Of a stretch of DNA of 64,000 nt, positions 34,530 through 43,247 are shown piece after piece. Within the stretch, counting starts at the first letter, position 1. Every line of letters starts with the position of its first letter. Source of the DNA: Actinoplanes xinjiangensis (lineage in GTDB: Bacteria > Actinomycetota > Actinomycetes > Mycobacteriales > Micromonosporaceae); NCBI RefSeq assembly GCF_003148685.1, contig NZ_QGGR01000038.1, positions 1 to 64,000 of the forward strand, read 5' to 3'. The notes beneath the pieces were generated by a model. That model worked only from the letters and a program-made list of their open reading frames with translations, did no database searches and was not told the DNA's origin. A program made the translations under genes and the position numbers.

Positions 34530-34545
34530 TTGACCGCAGGGTCAA
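34530..34545. promoter_or_regulatory. TetR operator site 2
   Basis: TTGACC-GCA-GGGTCAA, an inverted repeat ending 14 bp before the TetR start. With site 1 it puts two dimers on the same face of the helix (42 bp, four turns) between the divergent genes. Confidence 0.75.
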
Positions 34546-34558
34546 GTTATGGAGGGGC

Positions 34559-35194
34559 ATGCGAGCGGACGCACAGCGCAACGCGGCCAGACTGCGCGCC
34601 GCCGCCGCCGACCTCTTCCAGGAGCGCGGCCTTCAGGTTTCGCTCAAGGAGATCGCCCGGCGCGCCGGGGTGAGTCACGGCACGCTCTACAACCTCTTCG
34701 GCTCGCGCGAGGCGCTGATCGACGAGGTGATCGCCGATCTGGCCGCCGTCCGACTCGGTGACGCCGCCCGTGCGGCGCTGGCCTGTCCCGACCCGTGGCA
34801 GGGCTTCGCCGGTTACGTCGCCGAGGTCTGCGAGCTGCAGGCCACCGATCCGGCCCTGGGTGACGTGCTGACCCGTCGCTTCCCGGATGCGAGCCGCCTC
34901 ATGGCCGTCTGCGACAACTCGTACTCCGCCGCCGAGTCGATCATCGATCGGGCCCGCCGGGACGGTTCCCTGCGACCCGACTTCACCGCCGCCGACCTGC
35001 TGTTCTTCCTCGCCTCGCACGCGCCGCTGGCCCGTTCCGCGGCGGCGGCCGGCTCCGACTCGTGGCGGCGAGCGGTCGGCTTCATGCTCGACGGCCTGCG
35101 GACCCCGGCGGCCACCCCGCTGCCCACCGCGCCGATGACCCCGCAACAGATCAACCACCTGCTCATCGAGGGCTCCGCCACGCCGGCCGGCTGA
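34559..35194 (+). CDS. TetR-family transcriptional regulator
   Basis: This 211-residue repressor has an N-terminal helix-turn-helix (LFQERGLQVSLKEIARRAGVSHGTLYNLFGSREALIDEV) and an all-helical ligand-binding domain. ATG at 34559 follows GGAGGGG. It is divergent from the micro-protein/DsbA operon, and two matching inverted repeats lie between them, so it almost certainly represses both itself and the thiol module. Its inducer is unknown. Confidence 0.9.
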   Translation: MRADAQRNAARLRAAAADLFQERGLQVSLKEIARRAGVSHGTLYNLFGSREALIDEVIADLAAVRLGDAARAALACPDPWQGFAGYVAEVCELQATDPALGDVLTRRFPDASRLMAVCDNSYSAAESIIDRARRDGSLRPDFTAADLLFFLASHAPLARSAAAAGSDSWRRAVGFMLDGLRTPAATPLPTAPMTPQQINHLLIEGSATPAG

Positions 35195-35351
35195 GCACCT
35201 GACAAAGAACGCCGATCCCCGGAGCCCGAACACGCACCGCACCTGCTGCGGCCCACTTTCGCCACAGTGACGCTCCGCGCTGGCCTGAGCCTCGGCGACG
35301 CCCAGACCGCCGCCCGCCACACCGACCCTCGGACAACCCCGCTGCGACCTT

Positions 35352-35695
35352 GCCTGCAACAACCTCTGCCAGGCCCGCAAGAACCTAGACCGCACCTGCA
35401 GCAACCTCGGCCGTGCCTGCAGCAACCTCGACCACTCCCGTAAGAACCTAGACCAGGCCCGCAGCGATATCGGTCCTGCCCGCAACGACTCCGACCGCCC
35501 CCACAACGACCTCACCGCACCGCAGCGATCTCGGCATGCCAGCAAGAAGCTCGCCCACGCCTGCAAGAACCTAGACCGCATCTCCAGCGATCTCGGCCGT
35601 GCCTGCAGCAACCTCGACCAGCCCCGCAAGAACGTAGACAGTGCCCGCAGCGATCTCGGCCGCGCCAGCAAGAAGCTCGGCCGCGCCAGCAGATC
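35352..35695. repeat. 21-bp tandem repeat array, about 16 units
   Basis: Units such as GCCTGCAGCAACCTCGACC, GCCCGCAAGAACCTAGACC, GCCCGCAGCGATCTCGGCC and GCCAGCAAGAAGCTCGGCC alternate with a strict 21-bp step, with one irregular unit near 35499-35537. One plus-strand frame would read a heptad with Leu at a fixed position, but it has no start codon. The minus strand is open too. Confidence 0.8.
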
Positions 35696-35834
35696 CTCGC
35701 CGCCTTCATGGCCTCTGGAATGTCGCCGAGCTCAAGGCTTGACCGTGCCGATGAGAAGGCGCTCTACGTCAAGCCCGCCGCACAGGATCGGGCCGCTCGG
35801 AATGCGGCGTTCCAACGCTCACTTGATCAATCGG

Positions 35835-35883
35835 CTGTGGGTTATGGCTGCTTCCTGGGCCGGGAGGTAGCCATAACCCACAG
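35835..35883. repeat. Perfect 15-bp inverted repeat, 19-base loop
   Basis: Arms CTGTGGGTTATGGCT (35835-35849) and its exact complement (35869-35883). The loop itself can add CTTCC/GGGAG pairs. It could be a transcription stop, or a relic of a small mobile element. Confidence 0.75.
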
Positions 35884-36270
35884 GTGGGCTCTCAGATCGG
35901 CCGAAGATGATCGTCCGCCTATGCGGAAGTGCTCTAACCGGCCCGCCTCGCCTCCATGCAGAGGAGTCGCTGCCGGACCCGGCTCCCTCACATGCGGCTG
36001 TCCGCACCTGTTGGAGGCGCCGAAGACCACTGGTGTTCGGCGGCAGGGCGAGCAACGGCAGGCCCAGGGCGCCGGAGTTCTAGCAGGCCTCCGCCTCTTG
36101 TCGAGGCGGGTCCATCTCCGACGATGAAGGCTCAGCATTCTGTTCGAAGCGTCGGTGCCGCGAACCGGTTCCGTATTCGCTTATCAAGGCGGGCGGGGTG
36201 CGAAGAACGATCATCGTTCGAAGCGAACCTCACGAAGGTTTGCCTTTGCCTGGCACCTTGCCGGGCGGGG

Positions 36271-36382
36271 CGCCCGCTTCGCGGACTGCCGGGGCGGGCG
36301 GCCGCTTCCCGGACTGCCCGGGCGGGCGGCCGCTTCCCGGACTGCCCGGGCGAGTGGCCGCTTCGCGGACTGCCGGGGGCGG
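36271..36382. repeat. 28-bp tandem repeat, four copies
   Basis: Units at 36271, 36299, 36327 and 36355 of about CGGCCGCTTCCCGGACTGCC plus CGGGCGGG. The two middle copies differ at two positions only. The period is not a multiple of three, so the array is non-coding. Confidence 0.8.
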
Positions 36383-36756
36383 GGTGGTCGGCTGATCCGG
36401 GGCGCCATCGTCCCGTCGGTAAGTCGAAGGGAACGGCATGGCTACCTCGACGGTGCTCCGGCTCGGGGCTGGATCCGGGGAAGCGCTTTCTCAAGAGGCC
36501 GGGCGGCGGGCGTTCACGGGCGGTTCGGGGCGGTCATCGGGGTGCTGTGGAGGCGGTGGGGAAGGGGTGCCAGGTTCCGGAACTTCGGCGGTGGAGAGGC
36601 TCTGAGCAGCGCTAATGCGGAACCGGTGCCGGAACCGGTTTCGGGGGGCATTGACACCCCTCTACGACGGCTGCCACGGTGGCGGGCAAGAGAGCGGTTT
36701 CACAGGCTGTTCCCCAACTGGAAACTGTTTCGTCACATCTCGAGGAGTCCCGTCCC

Positions 36757-38472
36757 ATGATCACTCCTGCCCGAAAACGGCCGCGCTCCGGCCGTACCAG
36801 AAGGATTGCTCTCGCCGTCGGTCTCGCCGGTCTGATGGCCGGCTTCGTCGCGGTGACCAGCGGCCCCGCGGCGGCCGCCGAGGTTCTCGTCTCGCAGGGA
36901 AAGGCGGCGACCGCGTCGTCCACCGAGGCCGCCGGCGCCTACCTCGCGGCCGAAGCCGTCGACGGCAACACCGGCACACGCTGGGCCAGCACCTACGCGG
37001 CCACCCAGTGGTTCCAGGTCGACCTCGGCGCCTCGACCGCGGTCAGCCGGATCGCGATCAACTGGGAGGCCGCCTACGCCCGCGGGTTCAACGTCCAGTT
37101 CTCCACCAACGGCAGCACCTGGACCCAGGCGTACGCGACGACCACCGGTACCGGCGGCCAGCAGAGCATCACCGTCTCCGGCACCGCCCGTTACGTGCGG
37201 ATCAACCTCACGCAGCGGGCGCTGGAGGCCTACGGCTACTCGTTCTGGGAGTTCCAGGTCTACTCCGGCGACGGTGAGAACCCGCCGACCGGGGCCACGC
37301 GGCTGCTCTCCTACGGCAAGCCGGCGCTCGCCTCCACCTGGCAGAACGACGTCAACTGCAACCCGTGCAGCCCGGAGAAGGCGTTCGACAACGACCCGGC
37401 CAGCCGGTGGGCGACCAGCTCGACCAACGGCTGGGTGGACCCGGGGTGGATCTCCGTCGACCTGGGCGCCACCGCCCAGATCAGCCAGGTCGTGCTCCAG
37501 TGGGACCCGGCCTACGCCCGCGCCTACCAGCTGCAGGTGTCGGCGGACAACGTCAACTGGACCACCTTCTACAGCACCACCACCGGCGACGGTCTGAAGG
37601 ACGTCGTCAACGCCACCGGCACCGGCCGTTACGTGCGGATGTACGGCACCGCCCGGAGCAGCGCCTACGGCTACTCCCTGTGGGAGTTCAGTGTCTACGG
37701 CACCGGCGGCAACCCCACCGCCCCGCCCGCACGACCCGCCGACCCGACCTTCCCCGCCACCCGCCTGGTCTTCGCCGACGAGTTCAACGGCGCGGCCGGC
37801 AGCAAGCCGGACACCGCCAAATGGACGTACGACCCGGGCGTCCCGCAGAACGGCGAAGTCCAGTACTACACCCCCAACAGCGAGAACGCGTCGATGAACG
37901 GCTCGGGCTCGCTGGTCATCGAGGCGCGCCGGCAGGACTACCAGGGCCGGCAGTACACCTCACACCGGATGAACACGAGCAACAAGTTCAGCGTCCAGTA
38001 CGGCCGGATCGAGGCCCGCGTCAAGGTGCCGAAGGGCAATGGGCTCTGGCCGGCGTTCTGGCTGATGGGTGACGACTTCCTCCAGGGGCGGCCGTGGCCG
38101 TACAACGGGGAGATCGACATCATGGAGGTCCTCGGCCGCAACACCAGCGAGGCCTACTCGACGCTGCACGCGCCGGCCTACAACGGAGCCGGGGGGTACG
38201 GCCAGAAGTACGCGACCGTCGACCTGTCCCAGGACTACCACGTCTGGGCGGCCGAGTGGGACAGCAAGGGGATCCGCTTCTTCCTCGACGGCCGGCTCGT
38301 CTTCGACGCCGCCAAGGAGACCGTGGAGAACACCCGCGGCCCGTGGATCTTCGACCACAAGTTCTACCTGATCCTCAACCTGGCCGTCGGCGGCGACTTC
38401 CCCGGCCCGATCGACGCCACCACCCCGTTCCCCAGCCAGATGCTGGTCGACTACGTCCGCGTCTACCAGTAG
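36757..38472 (+). CDS. Secreted GH16 beta-glucanase with two N-terminal F5/8C domains
   Basis: This 571-residue protein has a signal peptide (ALAVGLAGLMAGFVAV, cut near AAAAE), two F5/8 type C carbohydrate-binding domains (about 45-170 and 185-325; WFQVDLGASTAVSRIAINWE and WISVDLGATAQISQVVLQWD) and a GH16 domain with the catalytic motif GEIDIMEVLG (Glu452 nucleophile, Asp454, Glu457 acid/base). Such enzymes cut beta-1,3 or mixed beta-glucans. It complements the GH64 enzyme 8 kb away. ATG at 36757 follows GAGGAG. Confidence 0.93.
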   Translation: MITPARKRPRSGRTRRIALAVGLAGLMAGFVAVTSGPAAAAEVLVSQGKAATASSTEAAGAYLAAEAVDGNTGTRWASTYAATQWFQVDLGASTAVSRIAINWEAAYARGFNVQFSTNGSTWTQAYATTTGTGGQQSITVSGTARYVRINLTQRALEAYGYSFWEFQVYSGDGENPPTGATRLLSYGKPALASTWQNDVNCNPCSPEKAFDNDPASRWATSSTNGWVDPGWISVDLGATAQISQVVLQWDPAYARAYQLQVSADNVNWTTFYSTTTGDGLKDVVNATGTGRYVRMYGTARSSAYGYSLWEFSVYGTGGNPTAPPARPADPTFPATRLVFADEFNGAAGSKPDTAKWTYDPGVPQNGEVQYYTPNSENASMNGSGSLVIEARRQDYQGRQYTSHRMNTSNKFSVQYGRIEARVKVPKGNGLWPAFWLMGDDFLQGRPWPYNGEIDIMEVLGRNTSEAYSTLHAPAYNGAGGYGQKYATVDLSQDYHVWAAEWDSKGIRFFLDGRLVFDAAKETVENTRGPWIFDHKFYLILNLAVGGDFPGPIDATTPFPSQMLVDYVRVYQ

Positions 38473-38502
38473 CAGGCCGGAGTCCCTGAGCGAACATGAT
38501 GT

Positions 38503-38535
38503 CCCGTGCGGCGGCCGAACCGGCCGCCGCACGGG
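38503..38535. terminator. Bidirectional hairpin terminator
   Basis: Perfect 15-bp inverted repeat (38503-38517 and 38521-38535) with loop AAC between the converging GH16 and kinase genes. Confidence 0.85.
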
Positions 38536-38552
38536 AGCAGGGCGAGCAGCGA

Positions 38553-40082
38553 TCATCGTCGGGATTCGAAGAGTTCGACGAGCTGCCGTTGCAGGGCGGC
38601 GCCGGCGGCCCAGCCGGAGTCGGCGACCGTCCACCGCAACAGGTACGAACGGGTGTCGTCGACGGCGACCAGGACCCGGCGCTCGTGCCGCACCTCGTCC
38701 GAGCCGGGCCGCCAGGTGTACTCCCAGTCCGCGCCGCCCCGTTTCAGCAGCAGGACACCCATGCTGATGCGCTGATAGCCGGGCAGGTCACCGCGGGCCC
38801 GTTCCGCGGCCTCCCGGTTTTCCCAGTAGTCGAGCGGCCGGCGGGTCACGACCGCGGCGACATTGACGGTGAACGCGCGGGCGCCGTCCGCATCGGTGAA
38901 ACACACCTCGTTGCCGGCCGCCGACCGCTGCCAGCCCGGCGGCAGAGCCAGCGCGAAACCGGCCGGATCGCGGAACCACACCCAGCCGTCCGGCAGCCCG
39001 GCCGGGATGTCGCGGGTGGCGGCGGCGACCGGAGTCATGGCGGCGCCCGGACCACAGGCGTCCACCCGATACGACATCAGCGCCGCCGGTGTCCGGTCGG
39101 CGGCGGCAGCGGATCCGGCAGCCGGCGGCACCACGACCGCCGGCCGGCCGGCGGACCTCGCGGTGGTGACGGCGGCGACTGCGGTGCCACTGAGTGCCAC
39201 CGCGATGGCGGCACCGCTCAGACCGAGCCGGAGCCTGCGCACCGCCGTGGACCTTCTCTCCGGAGCCGCCGGGGGACGGATCGCACCTCGGGGTGCCGGG
39301 GGATCGGCGGCCGCCGCCAGCCGCCGGGCGATCGCGGCTCCCGACGGACGTCGCCCCGGATCCCGGTCCAGCACCGCGAGCAGCAGCGGCGCCAGCGGCC
39401 CGGCCAGCACCGGCGGGTCCGGCGGTTCGCTGATCAACGCCCGTAGTGCGGTGGCGCCGTCGGCCCGCGTGAACGGGGGCCGGCCCTCGACCGCGAAATA
39501 CAGCGTCGCCGCGAGCGACCACAGATCGCCGGCCACCCCCGCCACCCCGGCCTCGCGGGCGAGCAACCGCTCCGGGGCGATGTAACTCGGCGATCCCAGC
39601 CTCGGATCGGGGCCGTCCCCGCTGACCATGGCCAGCCCGAAATCGGTCAGGACCACCCGGCCCTCCGGGGTCAGCAGTACGTTGTCCGGCTTGACGTCGC
39701 GGTGCAGGACCCCGGCGGCGTGCGCACTGCGCAGTGCCGCCAGCATCCGCAGACCGATCCCGGCCGTCCGGGCCGGGGACAGCGGGCCGTCCTCGACGAC
39801 GACCCGGTGCAGCGAACGCGACGGCACGTGCTCCATCACGATCCACGCCCGGTCATGGGTGGTGAGCACGTCGTAGATCTTCACCACGCCCGGATGGTCC
39901 AGGCGTGCCGCGGCCCGCGCCTCCCGTACCGGGCTGGCCGGGCTGGTCAGTTCCTTGATCGCGACCGTTCGTTGCAGCAGCGTGTCGTCGGCCCGCCAGA
40001 CCCGGCCCATCCCACCGGACCCGATCACCTCCAGCAGCCGGTAGCGGCCACCCAGCTCTCCGGCCATCCCCGGATCCCCCAT
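38553..40082 (-). CDS. Membrane Ser/Thr protein kinase (PknB-like)
   Basis: This 509-residue protein has a kinase domain of about 260 residues with the glycine loop IGSGGMGRV, Lys in VAIKEL, HRDVKPDNVLL catalytic loop, TDFGLA and SPSYIAPE activation segment, then a basic Pro-rich juxtamembrane part, one membrane helix (LSGAAIAVALSGTAVAAV) and an extracytoplasmic domain of about 180 residues with two cysteines. It follows rskA by 52 bp, so it is likely the third gene of the sigma operon and may phosphorylate a member of that pathway. ATG at 40082 or 40067. Confidence 0.9.
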   Translation of the reverse strand: MGDPGMAGELGGRYRLLEVIGSGGMGRVWRADDTLLQRTVAIKELTSPASPVREARAAARLDHPGVVKIYDVLTTHDRAWIVMEHVPSRSLHRVVVEDGPLSPARTAGIGLRMLAALRSAHAAGVLHRDVKPDNVLLTPEGRVVLTDFGLAMVSGDGPDPRLGSPSYIAPERLLAREAGVAGVAGDLWSLAATLYFAVEGRPPFTRADGATALRALISEPPDPPVLAGPLAPLLLAVLDRDPGRRPSGAAIARRLAAAADPPAPRGAIRPPAAPERRSTAVRRLRLGLSGAAIAVALSGTAVAAVTTARSAGRPAVVVPPAAGSAAAADRTPAALMSYRVDACGPGAAMTPVAAATRDIPAGLPDGWVWFRDPAGFALALPPGWQRSAAGNEVCFTDADGARAFTVNVAAVVTRRPLDYWENREAAERARGDLPGYQRISMGVLLLKRGGADWEYTWRPGSDEVRHERRVLVAVDDTRSYLLRWTVADSGWAAGAALQRQLVELFESRR

Positions 40083-40134
40083 CCCGTCGTCGATGGGGGA
40101 TTCGGAGCCGGGCGGCCCGCGGATGGGTCCTTCG

Positions 40135-40866
40135 TCAGGCCAGATTCACCAGCGCGTCCAGCGGGGCGGTCGGGGTCGCCGACTCGGGCGCCTTCTCGAT
40201 GGTGACGCCCACGTTCGACACGGCGGGCAGGCCCTCGACGACCTGCACGGCCGCCGACTGGCCCTCGCGGAGCGCGCCCGCCGACGCCGGTGCGCCGGAC
40301 CGGATCGTCCACATCTGATAGACGCTCCCGGCGGCCGGGGCGCTGTCCGCGGTCAGCATGATGACACCCGCGTTCTGCAGCCGGGAACTCGACACCGTCA
40401 CCCGGCCGCCGCTCTTCAGCGTCTCGGAACGTGTCTGCACGTCCGGGGCGCCGAGGATCGACCGGACCCGGGCCTCGCTCGCCTGCGCGGCCTCGAGGCG
40501 GGACTGCGCGTCGCGTACCCGCTGGTCCTGGACGGTATAGACCGCCACGGCCGCTCCAGCCGCGGTGACCAGCGCGGCGGCCGCGGCGACCAGGCGCATC
40601 CCGCGCCGGGACCGGGGCTGCGGGCGCGCCACCATCGTCGGCGGCAGCTGACGGATGGTCGAGATCTCGGCGAGCACGTTGTCGCGCAGCCGGGGCGGCG
40701 GCACCGACCAGGCGCCGTCCGCCAGCCGGGCGGTCACCTCGAACAGTTCGTCCGCCTCCTGCCGGCACACCTCGCAGTCGCGCAGATGGCGGTCGAAGGT
40801 GGCCCGGTCGATGTCGTCGAGCGCGTCCAGCACGTAGGCGCCGATCAGCGAGTGGACGTCGGTCAT
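40135..40866 (-). CDS. rskA: Anti-sigma-K factor RskA
   Basis: This 243-residue protein has an N-terminal cytoplasmic zinc-type anti-sigma domain (HLRDCEVCRQEADELFE, with HxxxCxxC), one membrane helix (LVAAAAALVTAAGAAVAVYTV) and the RskA extracytoplasmic domain (AGVIMLTADSAPAAGSVYQMWTIRSGAPASAG). It would hold the sigma factor inactive until regulated proteolysis. Its start overlaps the sigma gene stop by ATGA, the usual arrangement for a sigma/anti-sigma pair. Confidence 0.93.
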   Translation of the reverse strand: MTDVHSLIGAYVLDALDDIDRATFDRHLRDCEVCRQEADELFEVTARLADGAWSVPPPRLRDNVLAEISTIRQLPPTMVARPQPRSRRGMRLVAAAAALVTAAGAAVAVYTVQDQRVRDAQSRLEAAQASEARVRSILGAPDVQTRSETLKSGGRVTVSSSRLQNAGVIMLTADSAPAAGSVYQMWTIRSGAPASAGALREGQSAAVQVVEGLPAVSNVGVTIEKAPESATPTAPLDALVNLA

Positions 40867-41477
40867 GCGGCCACCTCCGGAGTCAGGCAGTCCCGCAGCC
40901 TGATCAGGCCGTCTCTCATTCTGCTCTTCACCGTCGGTAACGGCACCCGTAAGAGCTCGGAGACCTGCGGGTACGAGTGGCCCTGATAGAACGCCAGGGT
41001 CACCGCCTGCCGCTGCACCTCGGTCAGGGCGTCCAGGCAGTGCCGCACCTGCTGGCGTTCCAGGCGCACCGCGACCTCGTCGGCCACCTCGTCATAGGGG
41101 GTGTCCACCGAGGCGGCGGCCACCCGGGCGGCCCGGTCACCGGCGGCCTGCTCGGCGCGCACCCGGTCCACCGCCCGCCGATGCGCGATCATGAAGATCC
41201 AGGCGGTCGCCGACCCCCGGTCCGGATCCCAGCGGGCCGCGTTACGCCAGATCTCCACCAGGACCTCCTGCGCGACCTCCTCGGCCTGCGCCGGATCCCG
41301 CAACACCCGCCGGACCAGGCCGTAGACACGTGGCGTGACCAGGTCGTACAGCTTGCCGAACGCCTTCTCGTCGCCGCGCGCCACCGACGCCAGCAACAGT
41401 CCGGCATCCGGCACCGTCTCCGGGGTCGGCACCGGAGTCAGATGCTCCGGCCGATCCCCGACGCCACGCTCTGCCAT
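40863..41477 (-). CDS. sigK: ECF sigma factor SigK
   Basis: This 204-residue sigma factor has region 2 (KLYDLVTPRVYGLVRRVLRD, VAQEVLVEIWRNAARWDPDRGSATAWIFMIAHRRAVDRVR) and region 4 (LTEVQRQAVTLAFYQGHSYPQVSELLRVPLPTVKSRMRDGLIRLRD). The following RskA gene fixes the subfamily. In mycobacteria SigK-RskA controls secreted antigens in response to redox; the regulon here is unknown. ATG at 41477. Confidence 0.92.
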   Translation of the reverse strand: MAERGVGDRPEHLTPVPTPETVPDAGLLLASVARGDEKAFGKLYDLVTPRVYGLVRRVLRDPAQAEEVAQEVLVEIWRNAARWDPDRGSATAWIFMIAHRRAVDRVRAEQAAGDRAARVAAASVDTPYDEVADEVAVRLERQQVRHCLDALTEVQRQAVTLAFYQGHSYPQVSELLRVPLPTVKSRMRDGLIRLRDCLTPEVAA

Positions 41478-41662
41478 CGTTCTCCATCCCGCATCGACTC
41501 GTCCGGGTGGGGTTCGGAGCCACCACGGCCGCGGATGGGTGCCTTTTCGAACGGCCGGCGGATTCTGTCATCTGGCTACCATGCGCGACCCTCACGTGTC
41601 ACCCGATCGGTGCGGACGGGCTGGTCTACGCTCATGGGATCTTGAACGGCAGGGACGGGGCG

Positions 41663-42106
41663 ATGATGACGAAGTGGCCGCTCACGGCGGTGGTGGGGGT
41701 TCTCCTGGCGGTGGCCGGCTGCACGGGTTCCGGTTCGTCGCCCTCATCGCCTTCCGGTGTCTCCGCCCCTTCGTCCGCTCCGCCGGCCGTTTCGTCGTCT
41801 GTTCCGCCGGCTGCCTCGTCGTCGTCTCCGGCCGTCGTCGGCCGGTCTGGGGAGTTCGTGCGCGTGGTCCGTGCGCAGCTCGCCGACATCGCGGCCGGCC
41901 GGAGCGACGCCGACATCCAGGCGGTCGCGGACACCGCCTGCGCCGGCCTCGCCGCCGGCCGGTCCACCGACGAGATCGTGGACTCCACCCGGTCCCTCGG
42001 CACCCTCGACGCCGAGGCCACCGATCACGCCACCGCCCGTGAGCTGATCAAGCTGGCGATCGACACGACCTGCTTCGACCAGCGCGGACGTGTCGACGAG
42101 TTCTGA
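41663..42106 (+). CDS. DUF732-like lipoprotein
   Basis: This 147-residue protein has a lipobox (LLAVAGC), a Ser/Pro/Ala spacer of about 45 residues and a C-terminal helical domain (EFVRVVRAQLADIAAGRSDADIQAVADTACAGLAAGRS, then a second Cys in DTTCFDQRG) that looks like the small disulphide-bonded DUF732 fold of actinobacteria. The start is the first of two adjacent ATGs at 41663, after GGGACGGGG. It is divergent from sigK, so its promoter region is shared with the sigma operon. Confidence 0.75.
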   Translation: MMTKWPLTAVVGVLLAVAGCTGSGSSPSSPSGVSAPSSAPPAVSSSVPPAASSSSPAVVGRSGEFVRVVRAQLADIAAGRSDADIQAVADTACAGLAAGRSTDEIVDSTRSLGTLDAEATDHATARELIKLAIDTTCFDQRGRVDEF

Positions 42107-42148
42107 CCCGGTGCACGGGCCGACGGGCTGAACCCGCGGCCGCGCCCC

Positions 42149-42226
42149 GGCCGATCCGCTGGTAGGCGGATGTTCACGGTCGTATCCGGCCGATCCGCGG
42201 TCGGCGGATGTTCACGGTCGCGCCCG
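42149..42226. repeat. 39-bp tandem repeat, two copies
   Basis: Units start at 42149 and 42188; both contain GCGGATGTTCACGGTCG and a small ATCCGC/GCGGAT hairpin. Located in the 195-bp gap between the lipoprotein and XRE genes. Confidence 0.7.
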
Positions 42227-42301
42227 GTCGAGCCGCCGTTGGCGCCGCCTCAGCGCCGGCCGACGACCAGACCGTTGCGGGCGGCTGCGGAAGTTGGCCG
42301 G

Positions 42302-43150
42302 TCAGCCGGCCAGTTGCAGTGCCGGCGTCTCGAGCCGGGCGAGCGCGGCCGCCGTCACCGTGTCGGCGGGCAGCAGAACGACCAGACGCTGATCGTCGCC
42401 GGCGGGCAGCTCCAGCACCTCGTAGGCCAGCCGTAACGGGCCGGCCAGCGGGTGGGCCAGCCGGAGCACACCGCTGGCGCACGGCAGCCCCGGAACCGTC
42501 TCGACCCGCCGGCTGAAGACCTCGCCGGCGGTGATCGTGAGGTCGTCGGCGAGGGCGGCGATGTGCGGGTCGGCCCGGAACGGCCCCTGCTTGAGCGCCG
42601 CGACCTCCTCATCGGCGATCTTCTCCCAATCGGGGTACGCACTGCGCGCCCGCTCATCGGTGAGAACGAACCGGGCGACGTTGGGCTGTGGCGCGTCCAG
42701 CAGCCCGACCGGGCCCATCAGCCGCCCATACGCCGTCGTGTGGGCCAGGACGTCACCGAGCCGATTGAGCAGCACGGCCGGCGAGGGCTCGAGCCGATCG
42801 AGCACCGCCCGCACGGTGGGACGCACCGTGCGCGCCGGCCGGGTGTTGCCGCCGAGGCAGTTGTAACCGGGATCGGACGCCTTCGTCAGCCGCAACAGGT
42901 GGGCGCGTTCAGCGGGGGACAGGCGCAGGGCGCCTGCGAGAGCCGACAGCACCTGCGGCGACGGACGGCGGTCACGGCCCTGCTCCAGCCTGGTCACATA
43001 CTCCACGCTAACCCGGGCGAGAGCGGCCACCTCGGACCGGCGCAGTCCTGGGGCACGCCGGCGTGGGCCGGCGGGCAGCCCGACCTGGGCCGGAGTGATC
43101 GCCTCCCGGCGGGTCCGCAGGAACAGTCCGAGTTCGTTGTCGCTCACCAT
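42302..43150 (-). CDS. XRE-family regulator with MmyB-like ligand domain
   Basis: This 282-residue regulator has an N-terminal helix-turn-helix (PGLRRSEVAALARVSVEYVTRLEQGRDRRPSPQVLSALAGAL) and a C-terminal MmyB-type domain of about 170 residues (PAVLLNRLGDVLAHTTAYGRLMG, DWEKIADEEVAALKQ) that usually binds a fatty acid-like ligand. In this family the divergent gene is usually an oxidoreductase under its control. Here the divergent gene is the frameshifted F420-type oxidoreductase 98 bp away. Confidence 0.88.
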   Translation of the reverse strand: MVSDNELGLFLRTRREAITPAQVGLPAGPRRRAPGLRRSEVAALARVSVEYVTRLEQGRDRRPSPQVLSALAGALRLSPAERAHLLRLTKASDPGYNCLGGNTRPARTVRPTVRAVLDRLEPSPAVLLNRLGDVLAHTTAYGRLMGPVGLLDAPQPNVARFVLTDERARSAYPDWEKIADEEVAALKQGPFRADPHIAALADDLTITAGEVFSRRVETVPGLPCASGVLRLAHPLAGPLRLAYEVLELPAGDDQRLVVLLPADTVTAAALARLETPALQLAG

Positions 43151-43247
43151 CCGACCGTAACAACGCCGTGGACCCTCAAGGTGTCCCTCCTGGTACCACT
43201 ATCAGCACGGCCTCCACAACGGCTTCCGGCCGGAGCATGCTCGGGAC

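Larger units (their letters stand above)
35195..36756. other. 1.56-kb non-coding region rich in repeats
   Basis: No convincing gene is visible. The frames that are open have no ribosome site, no recognisable domain and follow repeat periods. In order it holds a 21-bp repeat array (35352-35695), a 15-bp perfect inverted repeat (35835-35883), a four-copy 28-bp repeat (36271-36382) and a duplicated GGAACCGGT with a 3-bp spacer near 36620-36640. The last 100 bp would carry the promoter of the GH16 gene. Confidence 0.65.

Noticed and set aside
34547..35671. Minus-strand frame over the TetR gene and 21-bp array
   Set aside because: Overlaps a solid TetR gene; its repeats simply mirror the 21-bp DNA period.
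35708..36127. Possible gene between the repeats
   Set aside because: No ribosome site or known domain, and the frame crosses the perfect inverted repeat.
35352..36382. CRISPR array
   Set aside because: Units are contiguous tandem repeats without spacers, and no cas genes are present. The same holds for 19945-20095 and 44194-44381.
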